A stretch of DNA of 64,000 nt from Antarcticibacterium flavum (GTDB taxonomy: Bacteria > Bacteroidota > Bacteroidia > Flavobacteriales > Flavobacteriaceae). The translations under genes and the position numbers were made by a program. The stretch lies in assembly GCF_006159205.1 (NCBI RefSeq), contig NZ_CP040812.1, positions 1,550,001-1,614,000 on the forward strand, in the 5' to 3' direction. This document shows positions 8,708-15,875 of the stretch, piece by piece. Within the stretch, counting starts at the first letter, position 1. Each line of letters begins with the position of its first letter. The notes beneath the pieces are model-generated. The model made no database searches and was not told the origin of the DNA. It was given only the letters and a program-made list of their open reading frames with translations.

Positions 8708-10057
8708 ATGAAAATTGAATTGAGAAACTTTGGACCTATAGATAGATTACAATTTGATCTAAACAAAGATTTGCATCTTATATTTGGTCAAAATGCTATC
8801 GGAAAATCATATGCAACTTATGGTATATATTGTTTGATTAAAAACATTAAAAATAAATCTTTTAGGAATAGATATTTCTACTACAGAGATTTGGATACCA
8901 ATGATTTTCACAAATTTATTAAAAACACATTAAAAAATAGAAAGAAGCAACAAAGGATAGATCTATCATTAAAATACAAAACCTTAATAGAAAATGAATT
9001 AAGGTTAATTATTTTAAGTGGTTTACAAAATTCACTTCGGAACACTTTTTCATCCTTGCATAATCTTAAAAATAGATTTACAAATAAAAACTTTGAATTT
9101 ATTATTTATTTATCAGACTCTGAAAAAATAAGAATTTTTGCAGATGACGAGGGAACTTTAGATTTAGAATATTTATCTAAAAAAAATAAGTTAGAATTCA
9201 TACTAAAGGATACTAAAACCACAAAATTTTCTCTTTACAGTGATGATAAAAAGCAATTTGGAAAGGGAAAAGAAGATGATTTTTTAATAGAATTTGTGAG
9301 ATTTTCAATTGGAAATGTAGAGAATATTCTAAAGCGATTAGATCATGACATTAGAGATATATATTATTTACCTGCTAGCAGATCTGGTCTATACCAAGCC
9401 TTAAGCGCCTTTACTCCAATGATTGCGGAATTAACCCAAAATCGATTTTTCATGCAAAATAAATCGATCGAACTTCCATCTTTATCTGAACCCTTATCTG
9501 ACTATTTCATTGATCTTTCTACAGTGGATAAAAAGAATAGCAACAAAGAGTTTACCGAAGTAATTAATTTTCTTGAAAAAGAAATATTAAAAGGGGCTGT
9601 AAAGTATGATGAAAAGACAAAAAGGATTCTTTATTTACCCCAAAATGTCAATCTTGAATTGAACTTATCTGAAGCTTCTTCTATGGTAGCAGAACTATCT
9701 CCGTTAGTTCTTTATTTTAAGCACATTCTAAACTATAAATATTCATCTTTAAATCCTCAGGATCGTTTTTTCTTTGATGGATATTACCAAAGAAGATCAG
9801 CTCCCCGCGGTTATGATATTCTTTTTGTAGAAGAACCAGAAGCACATTTGCATCCAGAGATACAGGTTAAACTTATTGATCTGTTCGTGCAACTTACAAA
9901 TCAGAAGCTTAAAATATTTATTACCTCTCACAGTAATTATATGTTTAATAAGTTGAACAATCTTCTTATTAAAAAAGATATAAAGGAAAATAAGGTAAAA
10001 GTTTATCATTTGGTGCACACTAAAGAGGGACCAGGGATAAGAAAGATATGCAGGTGA
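8708..10057 (+). CDS. AAA/SMC-like ATPase (OLD-type), C-terminus probably frameshifted
   Basis: An ATPase of the ABC/SMC-like AAA class. Walker A is GQNAIGKS at residues 27-34, close to the N-terminus. The Walker B motif ILFVEEPE lies at about 371-378, followed by HLHPE, and the switch histidine is H408 in TSHS. The ORF stops at 10057, but the next frame continues for 35 good codons to a TAA at 10150-10152 if one base is added near 10040. That end would overlap the next gene by 11 bases, a normal operon junction. I start at ATG 8708 rather than TTG 8705. The gene is far more AT-rich than hsdR, suggesting separate acquisition. Together with the following nuclease-like gene it resembles a two-gene defence module. 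Confidence 0.8.
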   Translation: MKIELRNFGPIDRLQFDLNKDLHLIFGQNAIGKSYATYGIYCLIKNIKNKSFRNRYFYYRDLDTNDFHKFIKNTLKNRKKQQRIDLSLKYKTLIENELRLIILSGLQNSLRNTFSSLHNLKNRFTNKNFEFIIYLSDSEKIRIFADDEGTLDLEYLSKKNKLEFILKDTKTTKFSLYSDDKKQFGKGKEDDFLIEFVRFSIGNVENILKRLDHDIRDIYYLPASRSGLYQALSAFTPMIAELTQNRFFMQNKSIELPSLSEPLSDYFIDLSTVDKKNSNKEFTEVINFLEKEILKGAVKYDEKTKRILYLPQNVNLELNLSEASSMVAELSPLVLYFKHILNYKYSSLNPQDRFFFDGYYQRRSAPRGYDILFVEEPEAHLHPEIQVKLIDLFVQLTNQKLKIFITSHSNYMFNKLNNLLIKKDIKENKVKVYHLVHTKEGPGIRKICR

Positions 10058-10141
10058 CCCAGGAGGGAATAAACGATGAAAATTTTCAAGACGTTTCAGA
10101 GAGATTATATTTTGAAAGATTAAACTTTTTAGAAGGATTAA

Positions 10142-10651
10142 ATGATAAATAAAATAGAAAAACATGAGGTGCTTTCATCATTTATTGAAGAGACTTGTTC
10201 TGAAAATGGAGTTTGTGTTTCTTTTGATGATTCTATTTCTGAAGACTCATATGTAATAATAAAGGTGGATAAATTTTATAATTCTTTAAATATTGAATTC
10301 AGACCTCCCTCAGTGGACTGCTTAATAGTTCGGGAATGTATAAATCGTGGTCATGGTTTAACCCTAGTCGAATTAAAGAAAGCCAACTCCTCCAAGGATT
10401 TTGACATGAAAAATATTGAGCAGAAATTTGAAACTACCCTTTCTGACTTTATTAGCGATAAATTTGCTGACCCACTCTTAATTAATTATAATGATGTAAA
10501 ACTTTTCTTTGTTTCCAATAAAGAGATTTACAAAAGAGATCTAGGTTTAAAAATGGAAGCGTTAATTAATATACGGTTTAAATTCAATGACAAAACCTTG
10601 ATGATTCGCCCACTAATGCCCACCCCGACAATTAAAAATTGTTATGGATAA
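10142..10651 (+). CDS. Small PD-(D/E)XK-like protein, partner of the ATPase
   Basis: This 169-residue protein is not a member of a family that I can name. It does contain a clear D-x(n)-E-x-K signature: D59 in PPSVDCLIV and E77-L-K79 in LTLVELKK, spaced and flanked by hydrophobic strands as in PD-(D/E)XK nucleases. The ATG overlaps the restored reading frame of the upstream ATPase, so the two were probably translated as a coupled pair. Composition is AT-rich like the ATPase. ATPase plus nuclease pairs (for example Septu or Gabija) are established anti-phage layouts, but this nuclease is not HNH and I see no UvrD-like helicase, so it is not one of those two as described. Confidence 0.65.
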   Translation: MINKIEKHEVLSSFIEETCSENGVCVSFDDSISEDSYVIIKVDKFYNSLNIEFRPPSVDCLIVRECINRGHGLTLVELKKANSSKDFDMKNIEQKFETTLSDFISDKFADPLLINYNDVKLFFVSNKEIYKRDLGLKMEALINIRFKFNDKTLMIRPLMPTPTIKNCYG

Positions 10652-10758
10652 ACTGAAATGACCCTATGAAAAAACCCTTTTCCGAACTTTAAATATTTTG
10701 CTCCACCCTCGTGTATGGTAAAAAAAACTAATTTCTTATATTGACTAATCTTTTTTTA

Positions 10759-11475
10759 TTATTTTAATTTTGTTAGGATCTTATAAAAAGATGCACTTCC
10801 CAAGTTGTTTTTAGACAAAATGGGATTACGATAACTTTTTGTAATATATTTATTTGAATATGCTTTCAATTCAGGAATAGCTTCTTCCCAATAGCTTTTG
10901 CTTCTGGGTATTATAAGGATAGCATCTCTTTGAATTGCCTTCCTAACAAGTTCAAAATTATAATTCTGGCTAGGCAAATAAGAACTGAAACCTTCCTCTT
11001 TAAGTAGTCTTTTGTAAAGCGGTTTATATTTGGTGGAATGATATGGAAAGAATTGAACTTTAGCTATTTTATGAGCAACTATTTCATCGCTAGTCGCATC
11101 TATTAATGGTTTTAACTTTTTAAACCAGTAGTCAGATTTTTGAATATACTCTTCCTCCAGGCAAAACAATGGCAGTTTCGGGTAAGGAAGCTGGTGCTGT
11201 ATTTGCAGCATCCACCAATTCTCATAAGTTTTATAATAATTAGTTCCCTCAGCATCTTCATGTTTGTCATATCCAGGATTTAACATCAGGATTATTACAG
11301 GAGCATTATGAACATCACCCATAAAAGGGGCAGGGAAAATGTTGTCATGAATTTTGTATTCATCGGTAACTTTTGAATTGAACTTTTCTATTATTGAAAG
11401 TTCTGATTCTAAGACAAAGTTTTTCCTATGTGAGTTAGCTGCTAAAGTGAGCCAGGGGTTTTGGGAGGAATTCAT
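10759..11475 (-). CDS. Hypothetical protein, possibly uracil-DNA-glycosylase-like fold
   Basis: This 238-residue soluble protein is transcribed toward the defence genes. The segment VIILMLNPGYD near residues 54-64 is a hydrophobic strand ending in an N-P-G-[YF] turn, reminiscent of glycosylase-fold proteins (an active-site loop after a beta strand). A second strand-like piece, DAILIIPRSKSYW, lies near 189-201. I cannot confirm the fold. A weak promoter TATATTTA lies 16 bases upstream of the ATG. The 107 bases between it and the nuclease-like gene hold nothing clear. Confidence 0.6.
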   Translation of the reverse strand: MNSSQNPWLTLAANSHRKNFVLESELSIIEKFNSKVTDEYKIHDNIFPAPFMGDVHNAPVIILMLNPGYDKHEDAEGTNYYKTYENWWMLQIQHQLPYPKLPLFCLEEEYIQKSDYWFKKLKPLIDATSDEIVAHKIAKVQFFPYHSTKYKPLYKRLLKEEGFSSYLPSQNYNFELVRKAIQRDAILIIPRSKSYWEEAIPELKAYSNKYITKSYRNPILSKNNLGSASFYKILTKLK

Positions 11476-11490
11476 TTCAAGTTGTTTTTC

Positions 11491-11498
11491 TAAATATA
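11491..11498 (-). promoter_or_regulatory. Candidate -7 element for the gene at 10759-11475
   Basis: Read on the minus strand, TATATTTA differs from TAnnTTTG only at the last base and lies 16 bases before the ATG at 11475. No confident -33 is seen. Confidence 0.3.
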
Positions 11499-11640
11499 GA
11501 AAAAACTTTAATTATGCATCGTTTAAGATTTTAATAATCATTTACAACACTCTCACCGCTTTAACAATCCTACAAGTGCAGCCCTTTTGAAGTGCCTTAT
11601 CAATGACCTTTAGAGAATTGAATAGGATTATGCAACAGTT

Positions 11641-12756
11641 TCAAAATGTTTTCGTTACCATACTTTCTTTATGAGGTTCAGAAGTGTTTTTAATCTCAAA
11701 ACCTACAACCCCAAGCAACAGCTCCTCTTGGGTAATTATATGAACTTCCCAGTTGCCTTCCTTAAGGTTGTTTTTATATGTATAACCACGGTAACCCTGA
11801 TCACGCCCACCGGTAACTTCAAAGCCAATGTCCTCGGTTATTTCCCACCTCCCGGTTTTGGGATTGTACCATTGCCAACGATGAAAAATTGATTTTTTTA
11901 TAGCTGTAGGTGCAAAAATAGAAGTGAACACATAAACCCTTTCCCCGGCATGACGATGAAAATTGATGTTATGTGTACGCCAAAATACATACCACTCATC
12001 CCTTTCGTAAGTAACGATGTATTCATTATTTGTTTTCCTGACATTATGAGCCACCAGCCCGGTTTCCATAGCCAGTGGTACCGGCGGAATAAGATTGAAA
12101 TAGTAAAAAACATTGATCACTAAATAGATGGAAAGGATACCGCTAATCAGTTTTGTAAGACTTATCTCTGCTCTTGTGCTTGGGCTGGAGGAGTAAATAA
12201 ACAGGATAAGAGCCAGGGTACACCCCAAACTCAGAAGTCCGGAAATAATAAAAATAAAGGTATTCATTTCCTTTATGAGAGTAGGGACCATAAAGGTGAA
12301 AAAGGTAAAACTTATAAAAAAATAAACACTGAACTGCAGGTACTTATTGGAGATCTTCTTTTTAAGGAACTCGTTTGCAAATAAGAGCAGCACCAGCAGT
12401 ATGAAAAAAACCATGGTTTTTGACAGGGACACACTTCTGAAAAAATAGATGACAAAGGCACTTGAAAGTGCCCCAAAGAAAAATTGTATGGCTAGCGGAA
12501 AATATTCGGAATAACGATCGATAAAAGTGTTTTTCCATTTCCCATCATCTGCCAAATTAAACAAATAAAGCGTTATGGATAATAAGGTCATATGCGAGCA
12601 AAGTACCACAGTATCATAAACACGATCTATTCGACCTAAGGTCAAGGTATCAAAAATAAAACCACCCATAAAAAAAAGAATGGGGGCGTACTTTTGATTG
12701 CGACTAACATACCTTCCAAAAGCACTTTTTTTATATCTTACTAAAGTTCTTTTCAT
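11641..12756 (-). CDS. Membrane protein with C-terminal DUF2914 domain
   Basis: This 371-residue protein has about seven hydrophobic segments in the first 240 residues, then a soluble C-terminal domain. The domain has the DUF2914 hallmarks: WRTHNINFHRHAGERVYVF, WRW-like HRWQWYNPKTGRWE, and EVTGGRDQGYRGYTYK near the end. The role of DUF2914 is unknown. The open frame extends upstream to 12903 through a 7-bp repeat array that would be read as repeated LLALGSW; I reject that part. The chosen ATG at 12756 lies 17 bases after a perfect TAnnTTTG promoter element (12774-12781) located just outside the array. Confidence 0.8.
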   Translation of the reverse strand: MKRTLVRYKKSAFGRYVSRNQKYAPILFFMGGFIFDTLTLGRIDRVYDTVVLCSHMTLLSITLYLFNLADDGKWKNTFIDRYSEYFPLAIQFFFGALSSAFVIYFFRSVSLSKTMVFFILLVLLLFANEFLKKKISNKYLQFSVYFFISFTFFTFMVPTLIKEMNTFIFIISGLLSLGCTLALILFIYSSSPSTRAEISLTKLISGILSIYLVINVFYYFNLIPPVPLAMETGLVAHNVRKTNNEYIVTYERDEWYVFWRTHNINFHRHAGERVYVFTSIFAPTAIKKSIFHRWQWYNPKTGRWEITEDIGFEVTGGRDQGYRGYTYKNNLKEGNWEVHIITQEELLLGVVGFEIKNTSEPHKESMVTKTF

Positions 12757-12773
12757 ACTATATTTAGTAGCGA

Positions 12774-12781
12774 CAAAAGTA
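12774..12781 (-). promoter_or_regulatory. Bacteroidota -7 element TACTTTTG for the DUF2914 gene
   Basis: On the minus strand TACTTTTG matches TAnnTTTG. TTG triplets, which the -33 element needs, are supplied every 7 bases by the adjoining repeat array, including 12797-12799 and 12804-12806. Confidence 0.5.
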
Positions 12782-12790
12782 GCGTAAAAA

Positions 12791-12895
12791 AAGAACCAAG
12801 AGTCAAGAGCCAAGAGCCAAGAGCCAAGAGCCAAGAGCCAAGAGCCAAGAGCCAAGAGCCAAGAACCAAGAGCCAAGAGCCAAGAGCCAAGAGCC
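12791..12895. repeat. Heptanucleotide tandem array, unit AAGAGCC, 15 units
   Basis: Fifteen consecutive 7-bp units are present, almost all AAGAGCC with AAGAACC and AAGAGTC variants. The complementary unit GGCTCTT recurs in the large array at 51.4-53.3 kb. It lies directly upstream of the DUF2914 promoter. Confidence 0.95.
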
Positions 12896-13065
12896 AGGAC
12901 CAAAGACTAAGAATCTAACTATCAATACTTTAAATTATAAATCTAACTTTAAAAACAGGATATTAAAGAGGCACTTTTCAAAATTAAAATTTGATTCTTC
13001 TACCGTCGTTTTTTTCAAATTTTAATCCTTTACTTTTGAGTGATGATCCAGTTTCTATCTTTTAA

Positions 13066-13731
13066 ATGACAAAAAAGAAAAAACTAAAGCAGCCCTGGCC
13101 TACCAAGGATGCCATGACGCAGATATATGAAAACAACCTGTGGGGTGGGGATAGTGCTGACTATTATTCCGGTTTGGGTTCACATCATCCCGGGCTGGTA
13201 GCTCCTTATGTGGAGACCGTTTGCGCAGTCTTAAAAGCTTTTAAAATTCCCCCGGTAGTTTGTGACCTGGGGTGCGGGGATTTTAATGTGGGAAAGGAAT
13301 TGGTGCAGCATTCTAAGAAGTATATCGCAATAGATATTGTTCCGGACCTTATAGCGCGCAACAAGAAAAAATTCAGGGCAGAGAATTTAGAATTTCACGT
13401 CCTGGATATTGCAGCGGAGGAATTACCGTCGGGGGATTGTGCGATTCTACGGCAGGTGTTACAACACCTTTCTAATGCAGAAATAAAGAGCGTGGTAGAA
13501 AAATTATACCGGTACAAATATGTTCTTCTTACCGAGCATTTACCGGAAGATGATTTTGAACCCAATAAAGATATCATCTCCGGGCAGGGAATAAGACTGA
13601 AAAAGAAAAGTGGTGTAAATATAACCGCGGCACCGTTTAACTTTAAGGTCAAGGAAGAAAAACAGCTTCTAACAATGAAACATCCCGGTTTTAAAGGAGT
13701 TTTGGTCACTACCTTATATATCAATCATTAG
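13066..13731 (+). CDS. Class I SAM-dependent methyltransferase
   Basis: This 221-residue protein has a Rossmann methyltransferase core. Motif I is VCDLGCGDFNVGKEL near residues 65-79, followed by an acidic strand end in YIAIDIVPDLIA (motif II) and LEFHVLDIAAEELPSGD (motif III). The segment ILRQVLQHLSNAEI looks like a post-III motif. A lysine-rich start (TKKKKLKQ) precedes the fold. The substrate cannot be told from sequence. It stands alone between the DUF2914 gene (divergent) and the NlpC gene (convergent). The 100 bases after the stop contain spaced CTTTGCG repeats. Confidence 0.85.
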   Translation: MTKKKKLKQPWPTKDAMTQIYENNLWGGDSADYYSGLGSHHPGLVAPYVETVCAVLKAFKIPPVVCDLGCGDFNVGKELVQHSKKYIAIDIVPDLIARNKKKFRAENLEFHVLDIAAEELPSGDCAILRQVLQHLSNAEIKSVVEKLYRYKYVLLTEHLPEDDFEPNKDIISGQGIRLKKKSGVNITAAPFNFKVKEEKQLLTMKHPGFKGVLVTTLYINH

Positions 13732-13739
13732 AAAAACTT

Positions 13740-13777
13740 TGCGAGCTTTGCGTAAATCTTTGCGACTTTGCGGTAAA
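13740..13777. repeat. Short array of CTTTGCG words
   Basis: CTTTGCG occurs four times in about 37 bases. The same words recur at 26008-26050 in a 21-bp (3 x 7) arrangement. Confidence 0.6.
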
Positions 13778-13836
13778 AAATTAACACGCATTTTCTTAGA
13801 ATAGAGGATTTCCTAGAAATGATTAGACGTAATTTT

Positions 13837-14385
13837 TTATAACACCCGGATGGCCTTTACAAACCGGCGGGTATAGCCTTCATTGGAAAGGCTGGTAATA
13901 ACAACTTTCATCTCACTTCCTGAGGTAGCGTGAATAAAATCGCTTTCATTCCCATTTGCTGCGGAAACAATTCCAATATGACCAATCGCATCGCGGGTGG
14001 GACTTAAAAACAATAAAAGATCTCCTTTCCGGACCTTCTCAATTGGGATCTCAGTTCCAAAATTTTCATATCCTGCCGTACTTCGTGGCACCTCAATATC
14101 AAAATGTTGAAAAACGAAATAGATATAACCGGAACAGTCAAAACCTTCTTTTCCGTTACCCGCCGTTACATACGGCGTTCCTAACAAATTCATTCCATAT
14201 TCCACAATGCTGTCCCTGAAAGTATAATTGGTTTGCTCTGCCGTGAAAATTGTTTCCTCTTTTGAAAATTCCGGCTGCGATTCTAAATCATTCGGCTTAT
14301 CATACACTACATAAGTTACAAAGGAAAAAACCAGTGCCAGAAAAACCTATTTCCCGAAATTATGGAGATATAACCTGTTTGCCAT
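13837..14385 (-). pseudogene. NlpC/P60 (C40) peptidase with an in-frame TAG near its N-terminus
   Basis: The catalytic part is an NlpC/P60 cell-wall endopeptidase. It has the Cys motif GFDCSGY, the His motif IGHIGIV and a late HATSG. The open frame begins at a GTG at 14307, but an in-frame ATG exists at 14385: twelve codons, then TAG (14347-14349), then a hydrophobic stretch VFLALVFSFVTYVV that leads straight into the ORF. That segment looks like the original signal or membrane anchor, so the export part is cut off by one nonsense codon. The peptidase domain itself looks intact. It is convergent with the methyltransferase gene. Confidence 0.75.
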
Positions 14386-14418
14386 TTAAGGGGGATTTTT
14401 TTGAAAATTACGTAAAAT

Positions 14419-14491
14419 GTATGATGTAGGCTGTATATTGTAGACTGTAGACTGTATAATGTAGACTGTATAATGCATAATGTAGACTGAA
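14419..14491. repeat. Heptad-periodic tract (TGTAGAC / TGTATAA units)
   Basis: About ten successive 7-bp words of the form TGTAGAC, TGTATAA and TGCATAA keep one phase. Similar words recur at 27220-27246. Confidence 0.85.
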
Positions 14492-14532
14492 AAATCTTTG
14501 GGAAAAAAATTTATTGAGCCGCAAAAAAATCT

Positions 14533-14584
14533 ATTCGGCTCAAATTTTACTTATATTTGAGCCGAATCCTATTTTATTCGGCTC
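14533..14584 (+). promoter_or_regulatory. Palindromic operator and promoter of the first Fic gene
   Basis: A perfect 13-bp inverted repeat, ATTCGGCTCAAAT (14533-14545) and ATTTGAGCCGAAT (14555-14567), surrounds a 9-base spacer. A third half-site ATTCGGCTC occupies 14576-14584, directly touching the ATG. A perfect -7 element TATATTTG (14552-14559) lies inside the palindrome. A bound repressor would block transcription; the C-terminal winged-helix of the Fic protein is the obvious candidate. Confidence 0.8.
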
Positions 14585-15691
14585 ATGAAATATAACTGGC
14601 AACAAAAAGACTGGCCTAATTTCACTTATTCTACTGAAGAAGTGGAGGTACAGCTCTTTGAATTTTCTGAAAGAGCCGGGAAGATAAATGCGCTCCTGCA
14701 AAGTTTACCGGAAGAAATTCGCGTGGAAACTGTGATTGAGCTTTTGGTAGCAGAAGCCGTAAAGACTTCTGCGATTGAGGGGGAGTATTTGGATAGAATG
14801 GATGTTATGTCATCTATTAAAAAAAATCTGGGTTTATTGCCGGGCCATCACAATACCGATGATAAAAGGGCCGAAGGAATAGCAGAGCTTATGACCGATG
14901 CACAAAAGAGCTTCAATGAGGCTTTAAGCGAAGAAACTTTATTGAACTGGCACCGGATGTTAATGAAGGGGAATTCTTCCCTGGAAGCCGGAAAATGGCG
15001 CACCCACGAAGAACCCATGCAGGTAGTTTCCGGTGCACTGGGGAGAGAAATCATTCACTACGAGGCACCACCTTCTAAAAGGGTCCCGGGGGAGATGAAA
15101 CAGTTTATTTCTTGGTTTAACCTTACCGGCAAAAATGCTGAAAAGGAAATTAAAAAACCTGTTATACGAGCGGCCATTGCACATCTTTATTTTGAGAGCA
15201 TTCATCCTTTTGAAGATGGAAACGGAAGGATTGGAAGGGCAATAGCCGAAAAAGCCTTATCTCAAACCGTGAAAAGGCCCATTCTTTTAAGCCTTTCTGA
15301 TGCTATGGAACGCAGGAAGAAGGATTATTACAATGCTCTTATGCTTGCACAAAGGTCCAATGAAATCACTCCCTGGATTAAATATTTTGTAAACACGACC
15401 CTTCAGGCCCAGATTTCAGCAGAAAAAATTATAGAATTCAGCCTGTATAAGGCAAGGTTTTTTGACAAGTATAAAAATGATTTGAATGAGCGTCAAATTA
15501 AAGTAATACGAAGAATACTCAAAGAAGGACCCGGAGGCTTTGAAGGTGGTTTGAACGTGCGCAAATATATAGGCATCACAAAAACCTCTAAAGCCACAGC
15601 TACAAGAGATCTTCAGGATTTATTGCAAAATGACATCATTGTAAAGAACGGAAGCGGAAAAAACACCTCCTACTTTCTGAACCTAAAATAG
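14585..15691 (+). CDS. Fic family protein with N-terminal DUF4172-like region and C-terminal winged helix
   Basis: Fic enzymes usually transfer AMP to protein hydroxyls. The catalytic motif HPFEDGNGRIGR is at residues 207-218 and is complete. An inhibitory helix of the (S/T)xxxE(G/N) type, TSAIEG, lies at 61-66, making this a class II, self-inhibited Fic protein. The N-terminal WQQKDWPNFTY segment fits DUF4172. The last 70 residues form a winged-helix with an ATATRDLQDLL recognition-helix pattern. The start is fixed by the operator that abuts the ATG. The palindrome at 14533-14567 suggests autoregulation by the winged helix. Confidence 0.92.
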   Translation: MKYNWQQKDWPNFTYSTEEVEVQLFEFSERAGKINALLQSLPEEIRVETVIELLVAEAVKTSAIEGEYLDRMDVMSSIKKNLGLLPGHHNTDDKRAEGIAELMTDAQKSFNEALSEETLLNWHRMLMKGNSSLEAGKWRTHEEPMQVVSGALGREIIHYEAPPSKRVPGEMKQFISWFNLTGKNAEKEIKKPVIRAAIAHLYFESIHPFEDGNGRIGRAIAEKALSQTVKRPILLSLSDAMERRKKDYYNALMLAQRSNEITPWIKYFVNTTLQAQISAEKIIEFSLYKARFFDKYKNDLNERQIKVIRRILKEGPGGFEGGLNVRKYIGITKTSKATATRDLQDLLQNDIIVKNGSGKNTSYFLNLK

Positions 15692-15769
15692 GTTCAGAAA
15701 CACCGAGGTTTTAAAAGGTTTTTTGGAAATTTCTTTATTTATGGTAAGAACAAATAACGAGCAAAATTT

Positions 15770-15812
15770 TAACAATATACACTATACAATATACATTATA
15801 CATACACTAAGA
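15770..15812. repeat. Heptad-periodic tract (ATATACA-like units)
   Basis: ATATACA, CTATACA, ATATACA and TTATACA follow in 7-bp phase between the Fic gene and the DUF2779 gene. Confidence 0.75.
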
Positions 15813-15875
15813 TCAATTAAACCCGACACCAATTGTCGCTACCTCGAATTACCTTAGTGAAATAAAACCAGGAAC

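Noticed and set aside
12757..12903. N-terminal extension of the DUF2914 gene through the AAGAGCC array
   Set aside because: It is only the translated 7-bp repeat (LLALGSW), and the promoter TACTTTTG lies downstream of it, so it is not in the mRNA.
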